Position numbers and translations under genes: made by a program. This document shows positions 1-9,518 of a stretch of 64,000 nt of DNA, in pieces. The notes under the pieces were generated by a model. It was not told the DNA's origin. It was given only the letters and a program-made list of their open reading frames with translations, and searched no databases. Numbering within the stretch: the first letter of the stretch is position 1; each line of letters begins with the position of its first letter. The stretch covers positions 1-64,000 of the forward strand of contig CANPDU010000012.1 in assembly GCA_947573135.1 (NCBI GenBank), given 5' to 3'. The stretch is from an uncultured Bacteroidales bacterium. GTDB taxonomy: Bacteria; Bacteroidota; Bacteroidia; Bacteroidales; Muribaculaceae.

Positions 1-359
1 TCGCCGCGTTGTCGTTCGGCCGCAACGCCTCGCCGGCCTACATCATGAAGCGTCTTGTTGCTCTTCAGGTCAAATGCAAGCTGTCGGTTCTCGCAGTGGC
101 CCACGACTCGACCAAAAGCGTCAACAACGCCCTCGTCGCTCTCGCTGCCTCAGAGATCACCGAAAACTCTGAGTCCTCTGAGATCTCTGAGATCTCTGAG
201 ATCTCTGAGCACTCCAAGCCTGCTGAGCCCTCAGAAAAATCAGAGCCCGCTGATCTCATCAACAATATCCCGATCCCGGTGATGACACGCCAGCAGCGGC
301 GCGCCCTCGAACGCCGCGCCGCCAAAGCCCAGCGCCGCGCCGGCAATCTGATTCACTGA
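1..359 (+). CDS. 3' end of a truncated ORF, possibly RecA-like NTPase tail
   Basis: The reading frame is open to the left edge, so the true start lies outside the window; a TTG at position 9 is probably not the start. The first 50 visible residues (IMKRLVALQ...LSVLAVAHD) resemble the strand that follows Walker B in RepA/AAA_25-type RecA-fold helicases, but without the ATPase core this is a weak inference. Residues 55-75 are a Ser-Glu-Ile low-complexity run encoded by a 9-bp tandem repeat. The C-terminus is strongly basic (QQRRALERRAAKAQRRA), a tail often seen on mobile-element and DNA-binding proteins. Function is not assigned. Confidence 0.5.
   Translation, partial: AALSFGRNASPAYIMKRLVALQVKCKLSVLAVAHDSTKSVNNALVALAASEITENSESSEISEISEISEHSKPAEPSEKSEPADLINNIPIPVMTRQQRRALERRAAKAQRRAGNLIH
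177..209 (+). repeat. 9-bp in-frame tandem repeat (TCTGAGATC)
   Basis: Three perfect copies of TCTGAGATC (177-185, 186-194, 195-203) are followed by a partial copy TCTGAG. Each unit adds Ser-Glu-Ile to the protein. Slippage would change protein length in steps of three residues without a frameshift. Confidence 0.9.
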
Positions 360-482
360 AAAATCCGTGCAAAAAAATCATGCAATATTGATGATTTTGG
401 GAAAAAGTTGCATTTGAATCGCGCAGAAGTAGTTGGAATATTTACAAAATATGTCTTATTTGAATAAAATATGGAAAATTGA

Positions 483-512
483 TTTGGAATTCGACATTAT
501 TTTGTAACTTTG
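483..512 (+). promoter_or_regulatory. Bacteroidota promoter of the Crp/Fnr gene
   Basis: The -7 box TAACTTTG lies at 505-512 and a -33 TTTG at 483-486, 18 nt apart. Transcription would start near 519, about 20 nt before the ATG at 541. Confidence 0.7.
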
Positions 513-540
513 CACTGAATTTGTTTACTCTGTTTATTCC

Positions 541-1242
541 ATGATTAAAGCAGCTCTTGAAAAAGTAATCAATGAAGATATGTCCGCCATCTGGTCTGTC
601 CTCGACAGTGATCAGAAACGCTTGGTGGCTGATCATCTTGAGATACACAATTTTAAGAAGAATCAGTATATTTATCTCGAAGGTGAGGATCCTGAGTGTC
701 TTTGGTGTCTTTTCAAGGGAAAAGTCAAGAAGATCAAAGAGGGTGTCGGCGGACGTGTTCAGATATTGAGACTTATGCGACCGGTGCAATATTTCGGTTA
801 TCGCGCCCATTTTGCAGAGGAACGCTATGTGTCGAGTGCTATGGCAATTGAACCGTCAGTCATAGGCTCTCTGCCGCTGACCGTCGTCGACGAGCTGATA
901 AGAACAAACAATAATGTTGCTCTTTTCTTTATACAGGAACTTTCGCGTAATCTAGGAGGTTCAGATACAAGAATCGTCACACTGACTCAGAAGCATATAC
1001 GCGGACGTCTCGCCGAGGCTCTGATCGTGCTGCTTGATCACTATGGATATGAGGACGATAATTCTACGCTCAAAATTTATATGGCCCGCGAAGATCTCGC
1101 GAGTCTGTCGAATATGACTACCTCAAATGCGATACGCACGTTGTCGACATTTGTCAATGATAAGATAATCGTGGTCGACGGTCGCAGGATCAAGATAATA
1201 AACGAGCCTATGCTGCGTAAGATAAGCAAATTAGGCTTCTAA
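541..1242 (+). CDS. Crp/Fnr family transcriptional regulator
   Basis: A 233-residue cytoplasmic regulator of the usual Crp/Fnr size. The N-terminal half (about residues 15-145) has the cyclic-nucleotide-binding jelly-roll pattern (KNQYIYLEGEDPECLWCLFKGKVKK). Residues 165-215 form the winged helix-turn-helix (MAREDLASLSNMTTSNAIR). No Fnr-type N-terminal cysteine cluster is visible, so it is unlikely to hold a 4Fe-4S oxygen sensor; the effector is unknown. It has its own promoter and meets menE tail to tail, the two ORFs overlapping by 4 nt. Family membership is confident; targets are not known. Confidence 0.9.
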   Translation: MIKAALEKVINEDMSAIWSVLDSDQKRLVADHLEIHNFKKNQYIYLEGEDPECLWCLFKGKVKKIKEGVGGRVQILRLMRPVQYFGYRAHFAEERYVSSAMAIEPSVIGSLPLTVVDELIRTNNNVALFFIQELSRNLGGSDTRIVTLTQKHIRGRLAEALIVLLDHYGYEDDNSTLKIYMAREDLASLSNMTTSNAIRTLSTFVNDKIIVVDGRRIKIINEPMLRKISKLGF

Positions 1243-2198
1243 TCAATCTTTTTGCGGAATATTTTGCCGTTGGCTGTGCGTGGCAGAGCTCTCACTGCCC
1301 TGGCTTTCTTAGGACATGTCTTATGGTCGATTTTTGAAGCAAGAAGATCAAGGATATCTTGTACTTCGCTTGCCGTACCTTCAAATACAATGGCCGGAAC
1401 CTCTCCCCAGCGGTCATCTTTGGCAGAAGTGATATAGAACGGACGGTCGACATATCGGGCTATCTCCTTCTCAAGGCGTTCAGGTGAGATTTTTATGCCG
1501 CCTGAGTTTATTACATTGTCAAAACGCCCGATCCACCTGAATTCAGTCGGGCTTGCAATCTCGACAATATCGTTGGTTGTAAGGTTGCCGAAACTGTAGG
1601 CCGGAGCCTGAATGACAAGGCATCCGCGCCGGTCCTGACTGAAACTTATTCCGGGCATCGCCTCGAAGTATGTTTCATGGCCGCATATCTTTTTCAAGGC
1701 TACATGACTGCATGTCTCTGTCATGCCGTAGGTTGCGAATGCGTTGAGACCTTTGTTGACAATGGCCGCCAACTGCTGATCGTTCATCGGAGCTCCTCCG
1801 ACGATAATATTTTTCACGAGCTGCGGTGCATCGGGCTGAGCGAGCAGACTGTCGAGCTGCGACGGCACAATGGCCAGCAGATCGATCCGGCGGTCGATTA
1901 TGACCTTATTCGATACCGGCATCTCCAACAGCTCGCATCCGGCTTCGATCGCCCTGACACACATCATTTTGCCGGCGATATAGTCAACCGACAGAGGTGC
2001 GGCGATGACTGACCGGCGAGTGATGCCGAACCGGCTGTTGGTCGCCTTTGCCGACACACGCATGTCAGATTTCGGCAGTCTGATCTCTTTCGGTGTGCCG
2101 GTCGAACCTGACGTATGGGCGACAATATAGTCGCAGTCCGACTCCCATTCTCTGATAAAATCGTTTATCTCTGCCACGGTAATTGAGGAATTTGCCAC
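1239..2198 (-). CDS. menE: o-succinylbenzoate-CoA ligase (MenE)
   Basis: AMP-forming acyl-CoA synthetase of 319 residues that would activate o-succinylbenzoate to its CoA ester in menaquinone synthesis. The phosphate-binding loop TSGSTGTPK is at residues 29-37, YGMTE at 157-161, the hinge region GRFDNVINSGG at 224-234, and the catalytic lysine in RTANGKIFRK near residue 312. It is shorter than most MenE proteins because the N-terminal subdomain is reduced, as is common in Bacteroidota. Last gene of the menDBCE operon; its start overlaps the menC end by 34 nt, suggesting translational coupling. Context and motifs together make the call firm. Confidence 0.9.
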   Translation of the reverse strand: MANSSITVAEINDFIREWESDCDYIVAHTSGSTGTPKEIRLPKSDMRVSAKATNSRFGITRRSVIAAPLSVDYIAGKMMCVRAIEAGCELLEMPVSNKVIIDRRIDLLAIVPSQLDSLLAQPDAPQLVKNIIVGGAPMNDQQLAAIVNKGLNAFATYGMTETCSHVALKKICGHETYFEAMPGISFSQDRRGCLVIQAPAYSFGNLTTNDIVEIASPTEFRWIGRFDNVINSGGIKISPERLEKEIARYVDRPFYITSAKDDRWGEVPAIVFEGTASEVQDILDLLASKIDHKTCPKKARAVRALPRTANGKIFRKKID

Positions 2199-3205
2199 TG
2201 ACGGTCATGCCTGTAGACCAGATTGCCGCCATCCATTGCGAGCGGCGACTGAATGTTGTTTTCGTAGAGTTCGCCTGTGCCGAGACCCTGCACCAGCGGA
2301 TTGTCTTTTGCAGAGACCCATTGTGCTATTGCGTTAAGTCCGATATTCGACTCAAGGGCGGACGTGGCCCACCAGCCGATATTGTTCTTCTCAGCAGTTT
2401 CAATCCATTTGTCGGCGCGTTCGAAGCCACCGCACAGAGCAGGTTTCAGAATAATGAACTGGGGCCGTATAAATGTCAGCAGTTCTTCTGTCTCGGCATC
2501 GTTTCTGAAACCGATCAGTTCCTCGTCAAGAGCTATAGCGACAGGCGATGACTGACATAATTTCCTCATGAGTTCATGCTGTCCGGCTCTGACCGGCTGT
2601 TCGATAGAGTGAATTCCGTAGCGGCTTAATCGTTGGAGCCGGTCATACACGTTGTCGGCGCTGAAACTTCCGTTGGCGTCGAGTCTTATTTCCAGCTCAC
2701 CGGGGCCAAAGGTGTCGCGTATGGACTTTATGATCGACAGCTCGTCGTCGAAACCTATGCCGCCGATTTTCAGTTTCAGGATCTTGAACCCACGTTCGAT
2801 CTTCTCTTTGACGCGCTTAGTCATCGTCGGTTTATCGCCCATCCAGATCAGACCGTTGATGGCAATAGCTTTTCCCTGCGAGAGCCAGGGATTGTCGCAT
2901 ATTTTTCTTGTCGCTCCGTTGGCGAGATCGGCAAACGCTGTCTCAAATCCGAAACGTATCGAGCTCATCGGCGGCAGGCCTTTGGACGGATTTTTACAGA
3001 CGTCGCTCAGTATCTGTTCATAATCAGCAATATCATCGGCGCTGAGACCTCTGAACAGAGCGCATTCGCCGAGACCGGAAACGCCCGGGCGCTCCGTATC
3101 TGTCAGCTTTACAAAATACGTCGTTTTCTCCGTCATTTCCTCTCTCGAGGTTTTGGCAAGGAAGCGAAACCTGAGATCATAGCGGCACCATTCGGCTTTC
3201 AGCAT
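2165..3205 (-). CDS. menC: o-succinylbenzoate synthase (MenC)
   Basis: Enolase-superfamily enzyme of 346 residues that dehydrates SHCHC to o-succinylbenzoate. The visible active-site set is complete: KxK bases K144/K146 (ILKLKIGG), metal ligands D176 (RLDAN), E202 (IEQP) and D227 (LDEE), and the opposite lysine K254 (ILKP). It lies between menB (3 nt upstream) and menE (overlapping downstream). A paralogous fold is encoded at 43154-44287, but that protein carries a Tat signal and sits in a cell-wall recycling context, so the two are readily told apart. Confidence 0.92.
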   Translation of the reverse strand: MLKAEWCRYDLRFRFLAKTSREEMTEKTTYFVKLTDTERPGVSGLGECALFRGLSADDIADYEQILSDVCKNPSKGLPPMSSIRFGFETAFADLANGATRKICDNPWLSQGKAIAINGLIWMGDKPTMTKRVKEKIERGFKILKLKIGGIGFDDELSIIKSIRDTFGPGELEIRLDANGSFSADNVYDRLQRLSRYGIHSIEQPVRAGQHELMRKLCQSSPVAIALDEELIGFRNDAETEELLTFIRPQFIILKPALCGGFERADKWIETAEKNNIGWWATSALESNIGLNAIAQWVSAKDNPLVQGLGTGELYENNIQSPLAMDGGNLVYRHDRQWQIPQLPWQR

Positions 3206-3208
3206 GGC

Positions 3209-4033
3209 TTAGCCCGGGAATTGCGGGAACTGGTCGAAATCGGGATCTCTTTTTTCGAGGAACGCGTTTTTGCCTTCCTGAGCCTCGTCCATAAGATAGT
3301 ACATAAGAGTGGCGTCGCCGGCAAATTCCATCAGGCCGCTCTGACCGTCGAGTTCGGCATTGAGCGCGCGTTTGATCATGCGGATAGCAAACGGACTGCG
3401 TTTGATTATCGTCTCACACCATTCGACAACCTCATCCTCAAGACGGTCAAACGGAACAACCTTGTTGATCATGCCCATCTCGAGCGCTTCGGCGGCGGTG
3501 TACTGGCGGCAAAGATACCAGATCTCACGCGCTTTTTTCTGTCCGACGCAGCGGGCGAGATACGACGATCCGAAACCGGCGTCGAAACTGCCGACCTTCG
3601 GCCCTGTCTGCCCGAAACGGGCGTTTTCGGATGCAATCGACAGGTCGCACACGACATTAAGCACATTGCCTCCGCCGATAGAATAGCCGTTGACCATGGC
3701 GATGACGGGTTTGGGGATGCTGCGTATGGCCTTGTGGAGATCGAGGACGTTAAGACGCGGGGTGCCGTCTTCGTCGCGGTAGCCGCCGCGGCTTTTATAG
3801 TTCTGGTCTCCGCCTGAGCAGAAGGCCTTGTCGCCGGCTCCTGTCAGGACAACGACTCTCACTTCGGGAGTCGCTCTGCAGTAGGCCATCGCGTCGAGCA
3901 TCTGGGCGTTGGTCTGCGGACGGAAGGCATTGTAGACTTCAGGTCGGTTGATAGTAATTTTGGCTATGCCGTTATAAAATTCAAAAAGAATATCACTGTA
4001 CTCTTTGATGGTCTGCCATTGGCGTTTGCTCAT
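3209..4033 (-). CDS. menB: 1,4-dihydroxy-2-naphthoyl-CoA synthase (MenB)
   Basis: Crotonase-fold enzyme of 274 residues that cyclises o-succinylbenzoyl-CoA to DHNA-CoA. The oxyanion-hole segments KAFCSGGDQ (about 69-77) and GYSIGGGN (about 116-123) are present, and the catalytic aspartate is D151 in GSFDAG. Length is typical. It follows menD by 7 nt and precedes menC by 3 nt, so all four genes are likely one transcript. A long open frame on the opposite strand (2633-3817) is an antisense artefact. Confidence 0.93.
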   Translation of the reverse strand: MSKRQWQTIKEYSDILFEFYNGIAKITINRPEVYNAFRPQTNAQMLDAMAYCRATPEVRVVVLTGAGDKAFCSGGDQNYKSRGGYRDEDGTPRLNVLDLHKAIRSIPKPVIAMVNGYSIGGGNVLNVVCDLSIASENARFGQTGPKVGSFDAGFGSSYLARCVGQKKAREIWYLCRQYTAAEALEMGMINKVVPFDRLEDEVVEWCETIIKRSPFAIRMIKRALNAELDGQSGLMEFAGDATLMYYLMDEAQEGKNAFLEKRDPDFDQFPQFPG

Positions 4034-4040
4034 ATCTTGA

Positions 4041-5744
4041 TTATTTGATGTTTGATGGCTGAAAAAATTGTTTTAGAATTTGCGCGCTTGTCTGCGGAGG
4101 AGTTAGGATGTTGAGGATTGCCGGCCGGCTTTTCTCGCCGGCAAACCGGCTGAATTCGCTTATCAGCGTTTCCTCGTTGTCGGCTTCGAAGTAGGCGAAG
4201 CCGTAGGCGTCCGCCAGTTGCTTCAGCGGCAGATTGACTTTGGCCGCGAAGCACTCTTCAAGTTCATCGAGAGCAGATGTCGATTTGATAAAACGGAATA
4301 TTCCGCCCCCGCCGTTGTTGAGAACGGCCATTTTGAAGCGTGGCGTGATTTCGTTCAGAGCCAGTGCGCCGACATCGTACTGTGCGCTCATGTCACCGGT
4401 CATAAGTAATGTCACTCCGTCAAAATGAACATGCGATCCGATCGCTGTCGAGGTCGATCCGTCGATGCCGCTGACTCCGCGGTTGCATTCGATACTGTCA
4501 AATTTGGAATAATCGAACAGCTGGGCATATCGTATTGATGTGCCGTTGCTCAGCTGCAGATGCCATTCGCGGGGTATAAGTCGCATGATTGTAGCTGCTG
4601 CGAGAAAATCGCTCCACGGACAATCGTCGAGAAATGATGTCAGCCGGGCGTCAGCTTTTGCAGCGATTGCCAGCCAGTCGTCCGAATAATTCATGTGGCT
4701 GACGTGTTTGGCCGCACGTGCGGCCAAAGAAGTGAAAAATTCGGCTTCGTCGCACTCGATGCGGCGCGTGAGTGCCATAAGGCAGTCGATAGAGTTGGCG
4801 CTCGGGCCGAGATGCCAGTGCTCGAGATCCTCGCACCGGCGCAGATAGCGCTTTATCATACGCGACACAACCGAACCGCCGAACGTTATGACGAGATCGG
4901 GTTTCAGTCTCGCAAGATCTTCTTCGGTGCAGACTGAGAGGCAGGCATCGATATGACTGACAGCAGCCGGCAGATGTAGATTGGATTGAGCTTCATAAAA
5001 GACCGCCGCTCCGGTGCTGTCAGCAAAACTGTCGATGGCCCGGTCGAGATCGCTGCTGCCGTGGCCGAAACCGCCTATGACCATTACTTTTTTGCCGGTC
5101 AGTTGCGAGGCGAGGATATCAAACTGTGAGTCGCTCAGACTCAGACGCTCGTCTGTCCATAATTCTATTTTTGATGAACGCTCGGCCGGGAACTCGGCAA
5201 GAGAACCCAGCGGCTCGTCGAGTCTTACGTTTATATGAACCGGACCTTGCGGCGCACGTGTCGCAAGGTTGATGGCATCGTTGACGGTGCGTGATATGAA
5301 TCTGCCGAGAGTCTTGCGATCACTGTTTTCACCGTCTATGTCGAATGATCCCTTTACGATATTGTCAAGCACGCCGGCCTGTCTGATTGTCTGGCTGTCA
5401 TCCTGATCTATCCATTCAGCCGGACGGTCTGCCGATATGACGATCAGCGGAATATGTCGGTAATAAGCCTCGGCGACAGCGGGACCGTAATTGAGAACGG
5501 CCGAGCCTGATGTGCATATCAGCGCTGTCGGACGGCGAGTCTCCAGAGCGATGCCGAGTCCGAAGAACGCGGCGCTCCGTTCGTCGATCACGACGTGTGT
5601 GCGCAGACTTCCGCCGTCATGGCGACGCACGGCAACTGTCAGCGGCGTATTGCGGCTGCCCGGTGAGATCACGATATCTTCGACTCCGTGAGCCTGCAGT
5701 AATTCGGCTATGGTAACGCAGGATGTTTTGTCAGTCGTCATCAT
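4041..5744 (-). CDS. menD: SEPHCHC synthase, thiamine-diphosphate enzyme (MenD)
   Basis: Full-length 567-residue MenD, which joins 2-oxoglutarate to isochorismate using thiamine diphosphate. Seen: SPGSRNTPL near residues 28-35, the cofactor-activating glutamate E55 in VIDERSAAF, and the cofactor-binding GDMSAQYD followed by NNGGGGIF in the C-terminal third. First gene of the operon, with a -7 box 26 nt upstream of the ATG. The isochorismate synthase menF, often just upstream in Bacteroides, is not here: the next gene upstream is an exported hydrolase. Confidence 0.94.
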   Translation of the reverse strand: MMTTDKTSCVTIAELLQAHGVEDIVISPGSRNTPLTVAVRRHDGGSLRTHVVIDERSAAFFGLGIALETRRPTALICTSGSAVLNYGPAVAEAYYRHIPLIVISADRPAEWIDQDDSQTIRQAGVLDNIVKGSFDIDGENSDRKTLGRFISRTVNDAINLATRAPQGPVHINVRLDEPLGSLAEFPAERSSKIELWTDERLSLSDSQFDILASQLTGKKVMVIGGFGHGSSDLDRAIDSFADSTGAAVFYEAQSNLHLPAAVSHIDACLSVCTEEDLARLKPDLVITFGGSVVSRMIKRYLRRCEDLEHWHLGPSANSIDCLMALTRRIECDEAEFFTSLAARAAKHVSHMNYSDDWLAIAAKADARLTSFLDDCPWSDFLAAATIMRLIPREWHLQLSNGTSIRYAQLFDYSKFDSIECNRGVSGIDGSTSTAIGSHVHFDGVTLLMTGDMSAQYDVGALALNEITPRFKMAVLNNGGGGIFRFIKSTSALDELEECFAAKVNLPLKQLADAYGFAYFEADNEETLISEFSRFAGEKSRPAILNILTPPQTSAQILKQFFQPSNIK

Positions 5745-5769
5745 CTTAGTCTTTCGGATTGGACGGCGA

Positions 5770-5777
5770 CAAAGTTA
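5770..5777 (-). promoter_or_regulatory. -7 box of the menDBCE operon
   Basis: TAACTTTG on the minus strand, giving a predicted start near 5763 and a leader of about 20 nt before menD. No convincing -33 TTTG was found at the right distance. Confidence 0.55.
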
Positions 5778-5810
5778 CCCATTTTTTCTCACACGGCCGA
5801 CAGCGGCGGC

Positions 5811-6815
5811 TCAGAAAATGTGTTTTTGCCGCAGCCATGCGAACATGTCTTCATAGACCCGTTCTCTGACCGGCGAGGCCGACAGCACCAGATCATGAAG
5901 GCCGCCGTCGATGGTGTCCTCGGTGACATCCGGCCCCAGACGACGTCCGACCGCTGAAATATCCTTTACGTTGAGCACTGCATCGGCATGCTGGAATTCA
6001 GGCGTCCATTTGTCGCCGTGGACGCTTGCCGAAGAGTGCATCAGCAGTATCGGAACCTTTATGTCGGCGTTTTTTCTGAGGTTTTTCTGGGCTTTGCTGA
6101 TGGCTCCGGTCCACGAACTTTTGACCTTGCGCGGCTTGAAGACTTTCCACGATTGATTATAGTCCCACTCACCGTGGTATTTTTTCAATAAGGACTCCTG
6201 ATAGGCCGAACCGCCCCCCTGGCTTATCGACAGATTTGGAAATAAGCGGCCCAGCGAACCGAAGGCCGGAATGGCGATTTTTTTCATGAAACCGTTGAAA
6301 TTCCAGTCGAGGAACGGTGAGTTGAGTATCAGACCGCGCACCGGACTTTCGGGGTGCTCGCTCATATAATATGAGCAGATCAGTCCGCCGGTCGAATGCC
6401 CCATCAGTGCCACCGTGTCGATGCCTTCACGCGCCATGTCGGCGAGCGCTGAGTCGATGTCGGCGAAATATTCTCTCAGATCACGGGCCTCGAACATTGT
6501 CGTGCTGTCGGTGATCGAACGGCCGTATTTGCGCAGATCCACCGCATAGAAGTTTATGCACGAATCGACAAAGCGGTCGGCCATCTCTTTCTGAAAGAAG
6601 TAGTCGTTATAGCCGTGTACATAGAGTATGCCTTTGTGACTGCCGGGACAGTCAGCCTCTTTCTTTATAACGGTAGATCTGACAGGCCCGCTGTAGTCGG
6701 TACCCTGGTCGATGTGCCTCATCACGTAGCCGTCGCCGAGGATATCGGGCTGCCAGTCGCTCGCCGCAGCCACGGCAGCAATCGCCAGTATGACGGTCAG
6801 TAATAGTTTTTTCAT
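5811..6815 (-). CDS. Exported alpha/beta hydrolase (serine aminopeptidase/lysophospholipase-like)
   Basis: A 334-residue protein with a signal peptide (MKKLLLTVILAIAAVAAA), so it acts in the periplasm. The fold markers are the oxyanion motif HGYND at 67-71, the nucleophile elbow GHSTG with Ser141, and a C-terminal histidine H307 (GGLHDLV). This pattern fits the Hydrolase_4 group (monoglyceride lipase or lysophospholipase type). It ends 66 nt before menD, but menD has its own -7 box in between, so operon membership is doubtful. MenH is also an alpha/beta hydrolase but is cytoplasmic; the signal peptide argues against that role. Substrate unknown. Confidence 0.82.
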   Translation of the reverse strand: MKKLLLTVILAIAAVAAASDWQPDILGDGYVMRHIDQGTDYSGPVRSTVIKKEADCPGSHKGILYVHGYNDYFFQKEMADRFVDSCINFYAVDLRKYGRSITDSTTMFEARDLREYFADIDSALADMAREGIDTVALMGHSTGGLICSYYMSEHPESPVRGLILNSPFLDWNFNGFMKKIAIPAFGSLGRLFPNLSISQGGGSAYQESLLKKYHGEWDYNQSWKVFKPRKVKSSWTGAISKAQKNLRKNADIKVPILLMHSSASVHGDKWTPEFQHADAVLNVKDISAVGRRLGPDVTEDTIDGGLHDLVLSASPVRERVYEDMFAWLRQKHIF

Positions 6816-6835
6816 CTGTACGACTTTAGATAAAA

Positions 6836-6870
6836 ACAGTGCGTTGTTAAATTAGACAACAACGCACTGT
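6836..6870 (-). terminator. Intrinsic terminator after the DUF5606 gene
   Basis: A perfect 12-bp inverted repeat (ACAGTGCGTTGT, 6836-6847 and 6859-6870) with an 11-nt loop. On the minus strand it is followed directly by TTTTT. It lies 30 nt past the stop of the DUF5606 gene and just upstream of the hydrolase gene. Confidence 0.85.
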
Positions 6871-6900
6871 GATATTTGGTTCTTTTAAAATGCCTTAGCC

Positions 6901-7350
6901 TCAGGCTTCTGCTTGATCAGCTTTTTCGGCAGCCTCAGCAGCCTGATCCTGGGCGATCTCGTCGTCTTTGAACTGCGTTACGCCGGCTGCGATAAGCTGA
7001 TTGTACCAGCTGAAGAGTTTTTTTATATCGTTGGTGTAAACGCGGTCGCGGTCGTATTCGGGCATAATTTCGGCGAGATATGCACGGAGAGCGTCATCCG
7101 ACTCAAAAGATTTCAGATCAACCGGTTTGCCGCCTGTGAAAGCATTGATTTTTTCGAGGACCTCGCCGAGGGGCATGTCTTCGCCGTCGGTGTAGATAGC
7201 TACGTCGGCGAGTGATATGACTTTGTCACGGGCATATGCAGGTGTGCGCTTGCCTGTAGTGAGTGACTCTACAATAAGCATGTTCTTGCCCTGGCTGACA
7301 AGTTTGTAGAGACCGGGTTTCCCGGCAATAGAGACGATTCGTTTTATCAT
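6901..7350 (-). CDS. DUF5606 domain-containing protein
   Basis: A 149-residue cytoplasmic protein beginning MIKRIVSIAGKPGLYKLV, the conserved N-terminus of the DUF5606 family, which is widespread in Bacteroidota and of unknown function. The open frame runs further upstream, but the start at 7350 matches the family and lies about 50 nt after the -7 box at 7407-7414. The C-terminal 20 residues are Ala/Glu/Gln-rich and probably disordered. Monocistronic, with a strong terminator. No catalytic motif was recognised. Confidence 0.85.
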   Translation of the reverse strand: MIKRIVSIAGKPGLYKLVSQGKNMLIVESLTTGKRTPAYARDKVISLADVAIYTDGEDMPLGEVLEKINAFTGGKPVDLKSFESDDALRAYLAEIMPEYDRDRVYTNDIKKLFSWYNQLIAAGVTQFKDDEIAQDQAAEAAEKADQAEA

Positions 7351-7406
7351 ACTGTTTATATGTTTTTGTTTTGGTCTTATAATTGGCCAGATGGCTTTAG
7401 CGGCTA

Positions 7407-7414
7407 CAAAAGTA
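7407..7414 (-). promoter_or_regulatory. -7 box of the DUF5606 gene
   Basis: TACTTTTG on the minus strand, about 57 nt upstream of the ATG at 7350. It is divergent from the plus-strand promoter at 7425-7454. Confidence 0.5.
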
Positions 7415-7424
7415 GTCATTTGGA

Positions 7425-7454
7425 TTGAATTATGGCCGATATTTATTAATTTTG
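7425..7454 (+). promoter_or_regulatory. Promoter of the membrane protein-smpB-mltG operon
   Basis: The -7 box TAATTTTG is at 7447-7454, with a minimal -33 TTG at 7425-7427 (19-nt spacing). The predicted transcript starts near 7461. This favours the ATG at 7475 over the longer open frame that begins at 7391, upstream of the promoter. Confidence 0.55.
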
Positions 7455-7474
7455 TAGCGGTGAATGAAAATTTT

Positions 7475-8056
7475 ATGTTTAATACAACCGATAGTTCAAA
7501 CAATCGCACGGGACTTTATCTCCGGAATCTTGCTCAGCTTGTGCTCTCGTCAGGCAAAGGCTGGGAAGACATATCCGCGTCGGGGGGCTTCAGCGGCTCC
7601 GGGCCGGCCACTCCCTATTGCCGGCTTGTGGCTGTTGCGGCGCTGACTGAGCTTGTGCGTCCGCTCTATAACGGGGGGGCCGGAGTGGTCATGGCAGTAG
7701 AGAAGGCAATAGCTTTCTTCGGCACATATTATATTGCTTTTTTTATTGCCCGAGCATTGCTCGGACGATATGCGGCAACTTTTGCCGGAACGGATGTGGG
7801 CACTGTGCGTTTATCGACGTTTACGGTTTATGGCCTCGGCCTGATGGCCGTGATCGGAATGATAGAAAATCTCTTGCCGGCCGATCTTACGTTACTGAGG
7901 TTTCTGCCTCTTTTTGTAGCGCTTGTGCTGTATCGCGGCACGGCTTACATGTCGGTGACCGAAGGCAATGAGTTCCGTTTTCTTTGCTTGGCGGTGATAG
8001 CGGTGATAGTTGTGCCATTGGTGCTGTTTTCGGTTCTTAGTCTTATTATACAATGA
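7475..8056 (+). CDS. Polytopic membrane protein (Yip1-like)
   Basis: A 193-residue inner-membrane protein with about five hydrophobic segments after a soluble stretch of roughly 60 residues. The pattern is close to the Yip1/DUF1282 family, which is an inference from topology and length. The start at 7475 was chosen because the promoter -7 box ends at 7454. Its stop overlaps the smpB start by 4 nt (ATGA), so it is translationally coupled to smpB and mltG. Function unknown. Confidence 0.7.
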   Translation: MFNTTDSSNNRTGLYLRNLAQLVLSSGKGWEDISASGGFSGSGPATPYCRLVAVAALTELVRPLYNGGAGVVMAVEKAIAFFGTYYIAFFIARALLGRYAATFAGTDVGTVRLSTFTVYGLGLMAVIGMIENLLPADLTLLRFLPLFVALVLYRGTAYMSVTEGNEFRFLCLAVIAVIVVPLVLFSVLSLIIQ

Positions 8057-8508
8057 AAGTCAAGGATATAAATATTAAAAACCGGCGCGCGACATTTGAT
8101 TATGAAATTTCCGAAACCTTTACGGCGGGCATTGTGCTGACCGGCACCGAAATCAAATCTCTGCGACTGGGTAAGGCCGGTCTTACAGATACGTTCTGCT
8201 ATATAAATGACGGTGAGGTATGGGTCAAGAATATGTATATCGCCGAATATTTCTATGGCACCTACAACAATCATTTTCCGCGACGCGACCGCAAGCTGCT
8301 TCTTAACCGCAAAGAGATCGCCAAACTCGAGAAGGCCGGAAAAGAGACAGGTTTCACTATCGTGCCGTTAAGACTGTTTATCAACGACAGAGGCTTGGCC
8401 AAGCTTGTGATCGGTATCGTCCGGGGCAAGAAAGCCTTTGACAAGCGTCAGTCGATCAAAGAGCGCGAAGACAAGCGCAACATCGCCCGAATGTTTCAGA
8501 AACGATGA
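8053..8508 (+). CDS. smpB: SsrA-binding protein SmpB
   Basis: A 151-residue protein that binds tmRNA and delivers it to stalled ribosomes for trans-translation. The N-terminal beta-barrel signature ([10 protein letters not shown]...[13 protein letters not shown]) and the basic C-terminal tail ([22 protein letters not shown]), which enters the decoding site, are both intact. Length is standard. It overlaps both neighbours by 4 nt. The tmRNA gene itself is not in this window. Confidence 0.96.
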   Translation: MKVKDINIKNRRATFDYEISETFTAGIVLTGTEIKSLRLGKAGLTDTFCYINDGEVWVKNMYIAEYFYGTYNNHFPRRDRKLLLNRKEIAKLEKAGKETGFTIVPLRLFINDRGLAKLVIGIVRGKKAFDKRQSIKEREDKRNIARMFQKR

Positions 8509-9518
8509 GACTTAAACGGATCATTCTGATTGTTGCCGCTGTTGTGGCGGTTGCGGCTCTCGGTGTCGCATGGTTTGTCTACAGCCGTCTCGGAGCCGTC
8601 TACGACGGTGAGAAAGTGAGGATCTATGTTCCTGCGGGGGTAACCGAACGGTCTTTGCAGGATACTCTTGTCAGCCGTCTCGGTGACTTCGGCGAAGATG
8701 TCTATTTCGCATGGCGTATGCAGCGCCCTGTCGTCGGGCGCGCTCACGGCAGCTATGTCATTGATCCGGGTGATAAGGCCTTGTCGGTCAGCCGACGTCT
8801 GAAAATCGGCAATCAGTCGCCGGTAAAACTCACATTCAACAACATACGCACACTCGATCAGCTGGCCGACCGTCTGGCATCGCGGATGGAGTGGGGCGCC
8901 GGAGATTTCAAGGCGGCCTGTGACTCCGTTTTGCCTCCGAAGGGATTCAAGACTCAGGAATATCCGGCGGCATTTATTCCCGACACATATGAATTTTTCT
9001 GGACTGCGTCAGCTGTCGATGTAGTGAAAAAACTTTCCGACATACGCGATGACTTTTGGTCTGACGAGCGTCGCGCCGCCGCTGCCGCACTCGGACTGAC
9101 ACCGGTCAAAACCGCTACACTCGCCTCGATCGTCGAGGAAGAGACTGCCAAAGCCGATGAACGGCCGCTGGTCGCACGGCTTTATCTCAACCGGCTTGAC
9201 CGCGGGATGCTGCTGCAGGCTGATCCTACGGTGAAATTTGCTGTCGGCGATTTCTCGTTGCGCCGTATATTGGGCAAACATCTTGCCGTTGAATCACCGT
9301 ATAACACGTACAAAAACGCCGGACTGCCTCCGGGGCCGATCCGTATCGTCGAGCGTTCGACATTAGACGCAGTCCTTAACGCTCCGCGCCACTCTTACAT
9401 CTACATGTGTGCCAAAGACGATTTTTCGGGCTACCATAATTTTGCATCAGATCTCTCCACCCACAATGCCAATGCGGCCCGCTATCACCGAGCCCTTTCC
9501 CACCGCAATATCCGCTGA
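8505..9518 (+). CDS. mltG: Endolytic murein transglycosylase MltG
   Basis: A 337-residue YceG-family protein with one N-terminal membrane anchor (about residues 5-25). It would cleave nascent glycan strands on the periplasmic side and so set peptidoglycan chain length. A LysM-like region is followed by the conserved catalytic block [15 protein letters not shown] (about residues 207-221) and [21 protein letters not shown]; the essential glutamate lies in the EEE run. Last gene of the operon. Its stop codon directly abuts a decayed IS1595 fragment (9519-9660). Confidence 0.94.
   Translation: MRLKRIILIVAAVVAVAALGVAWFVYSRLGAVYDGEKVRIYVPAGVTERSLQDTLVSRLGDFGEDVYFAWRMQRPVVGRAHGSYVIDPGDKALSVSRRLKIGNQSPVKLTFNNIRTLDQLADRLASRMEWGAGDFKAACDSVLPPKGFKTQEYPAAFIPDTYEFFWTASAVDVVKKLSDIRDDFWSDERRAAAAALGLTPVKTATLASIVEEETAKADERPLVARLYLNRLDRGMLLQADPTVKFAVGDFSLRRILGKHLAVESPYNTYKNAGLPPGPIRIVERSTLDAVLNAPRHSYIYMCAKDDFSGYHNFASDLSTHNANAARYHRALSHRNIR

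Noticed and set aside
2633-3817. 394-residue open frame on the plus strand
   Set aside because: It is antisense to menC and menB, whose complete active-site motifs and tight operon spacing identify the minus strand as coding.
5811-6815. MenH as part of the men operon
   Set aside because: The protein has a clear signal peptide and menD has its own -7 box between the two genes; MenH is cytoplasmic.
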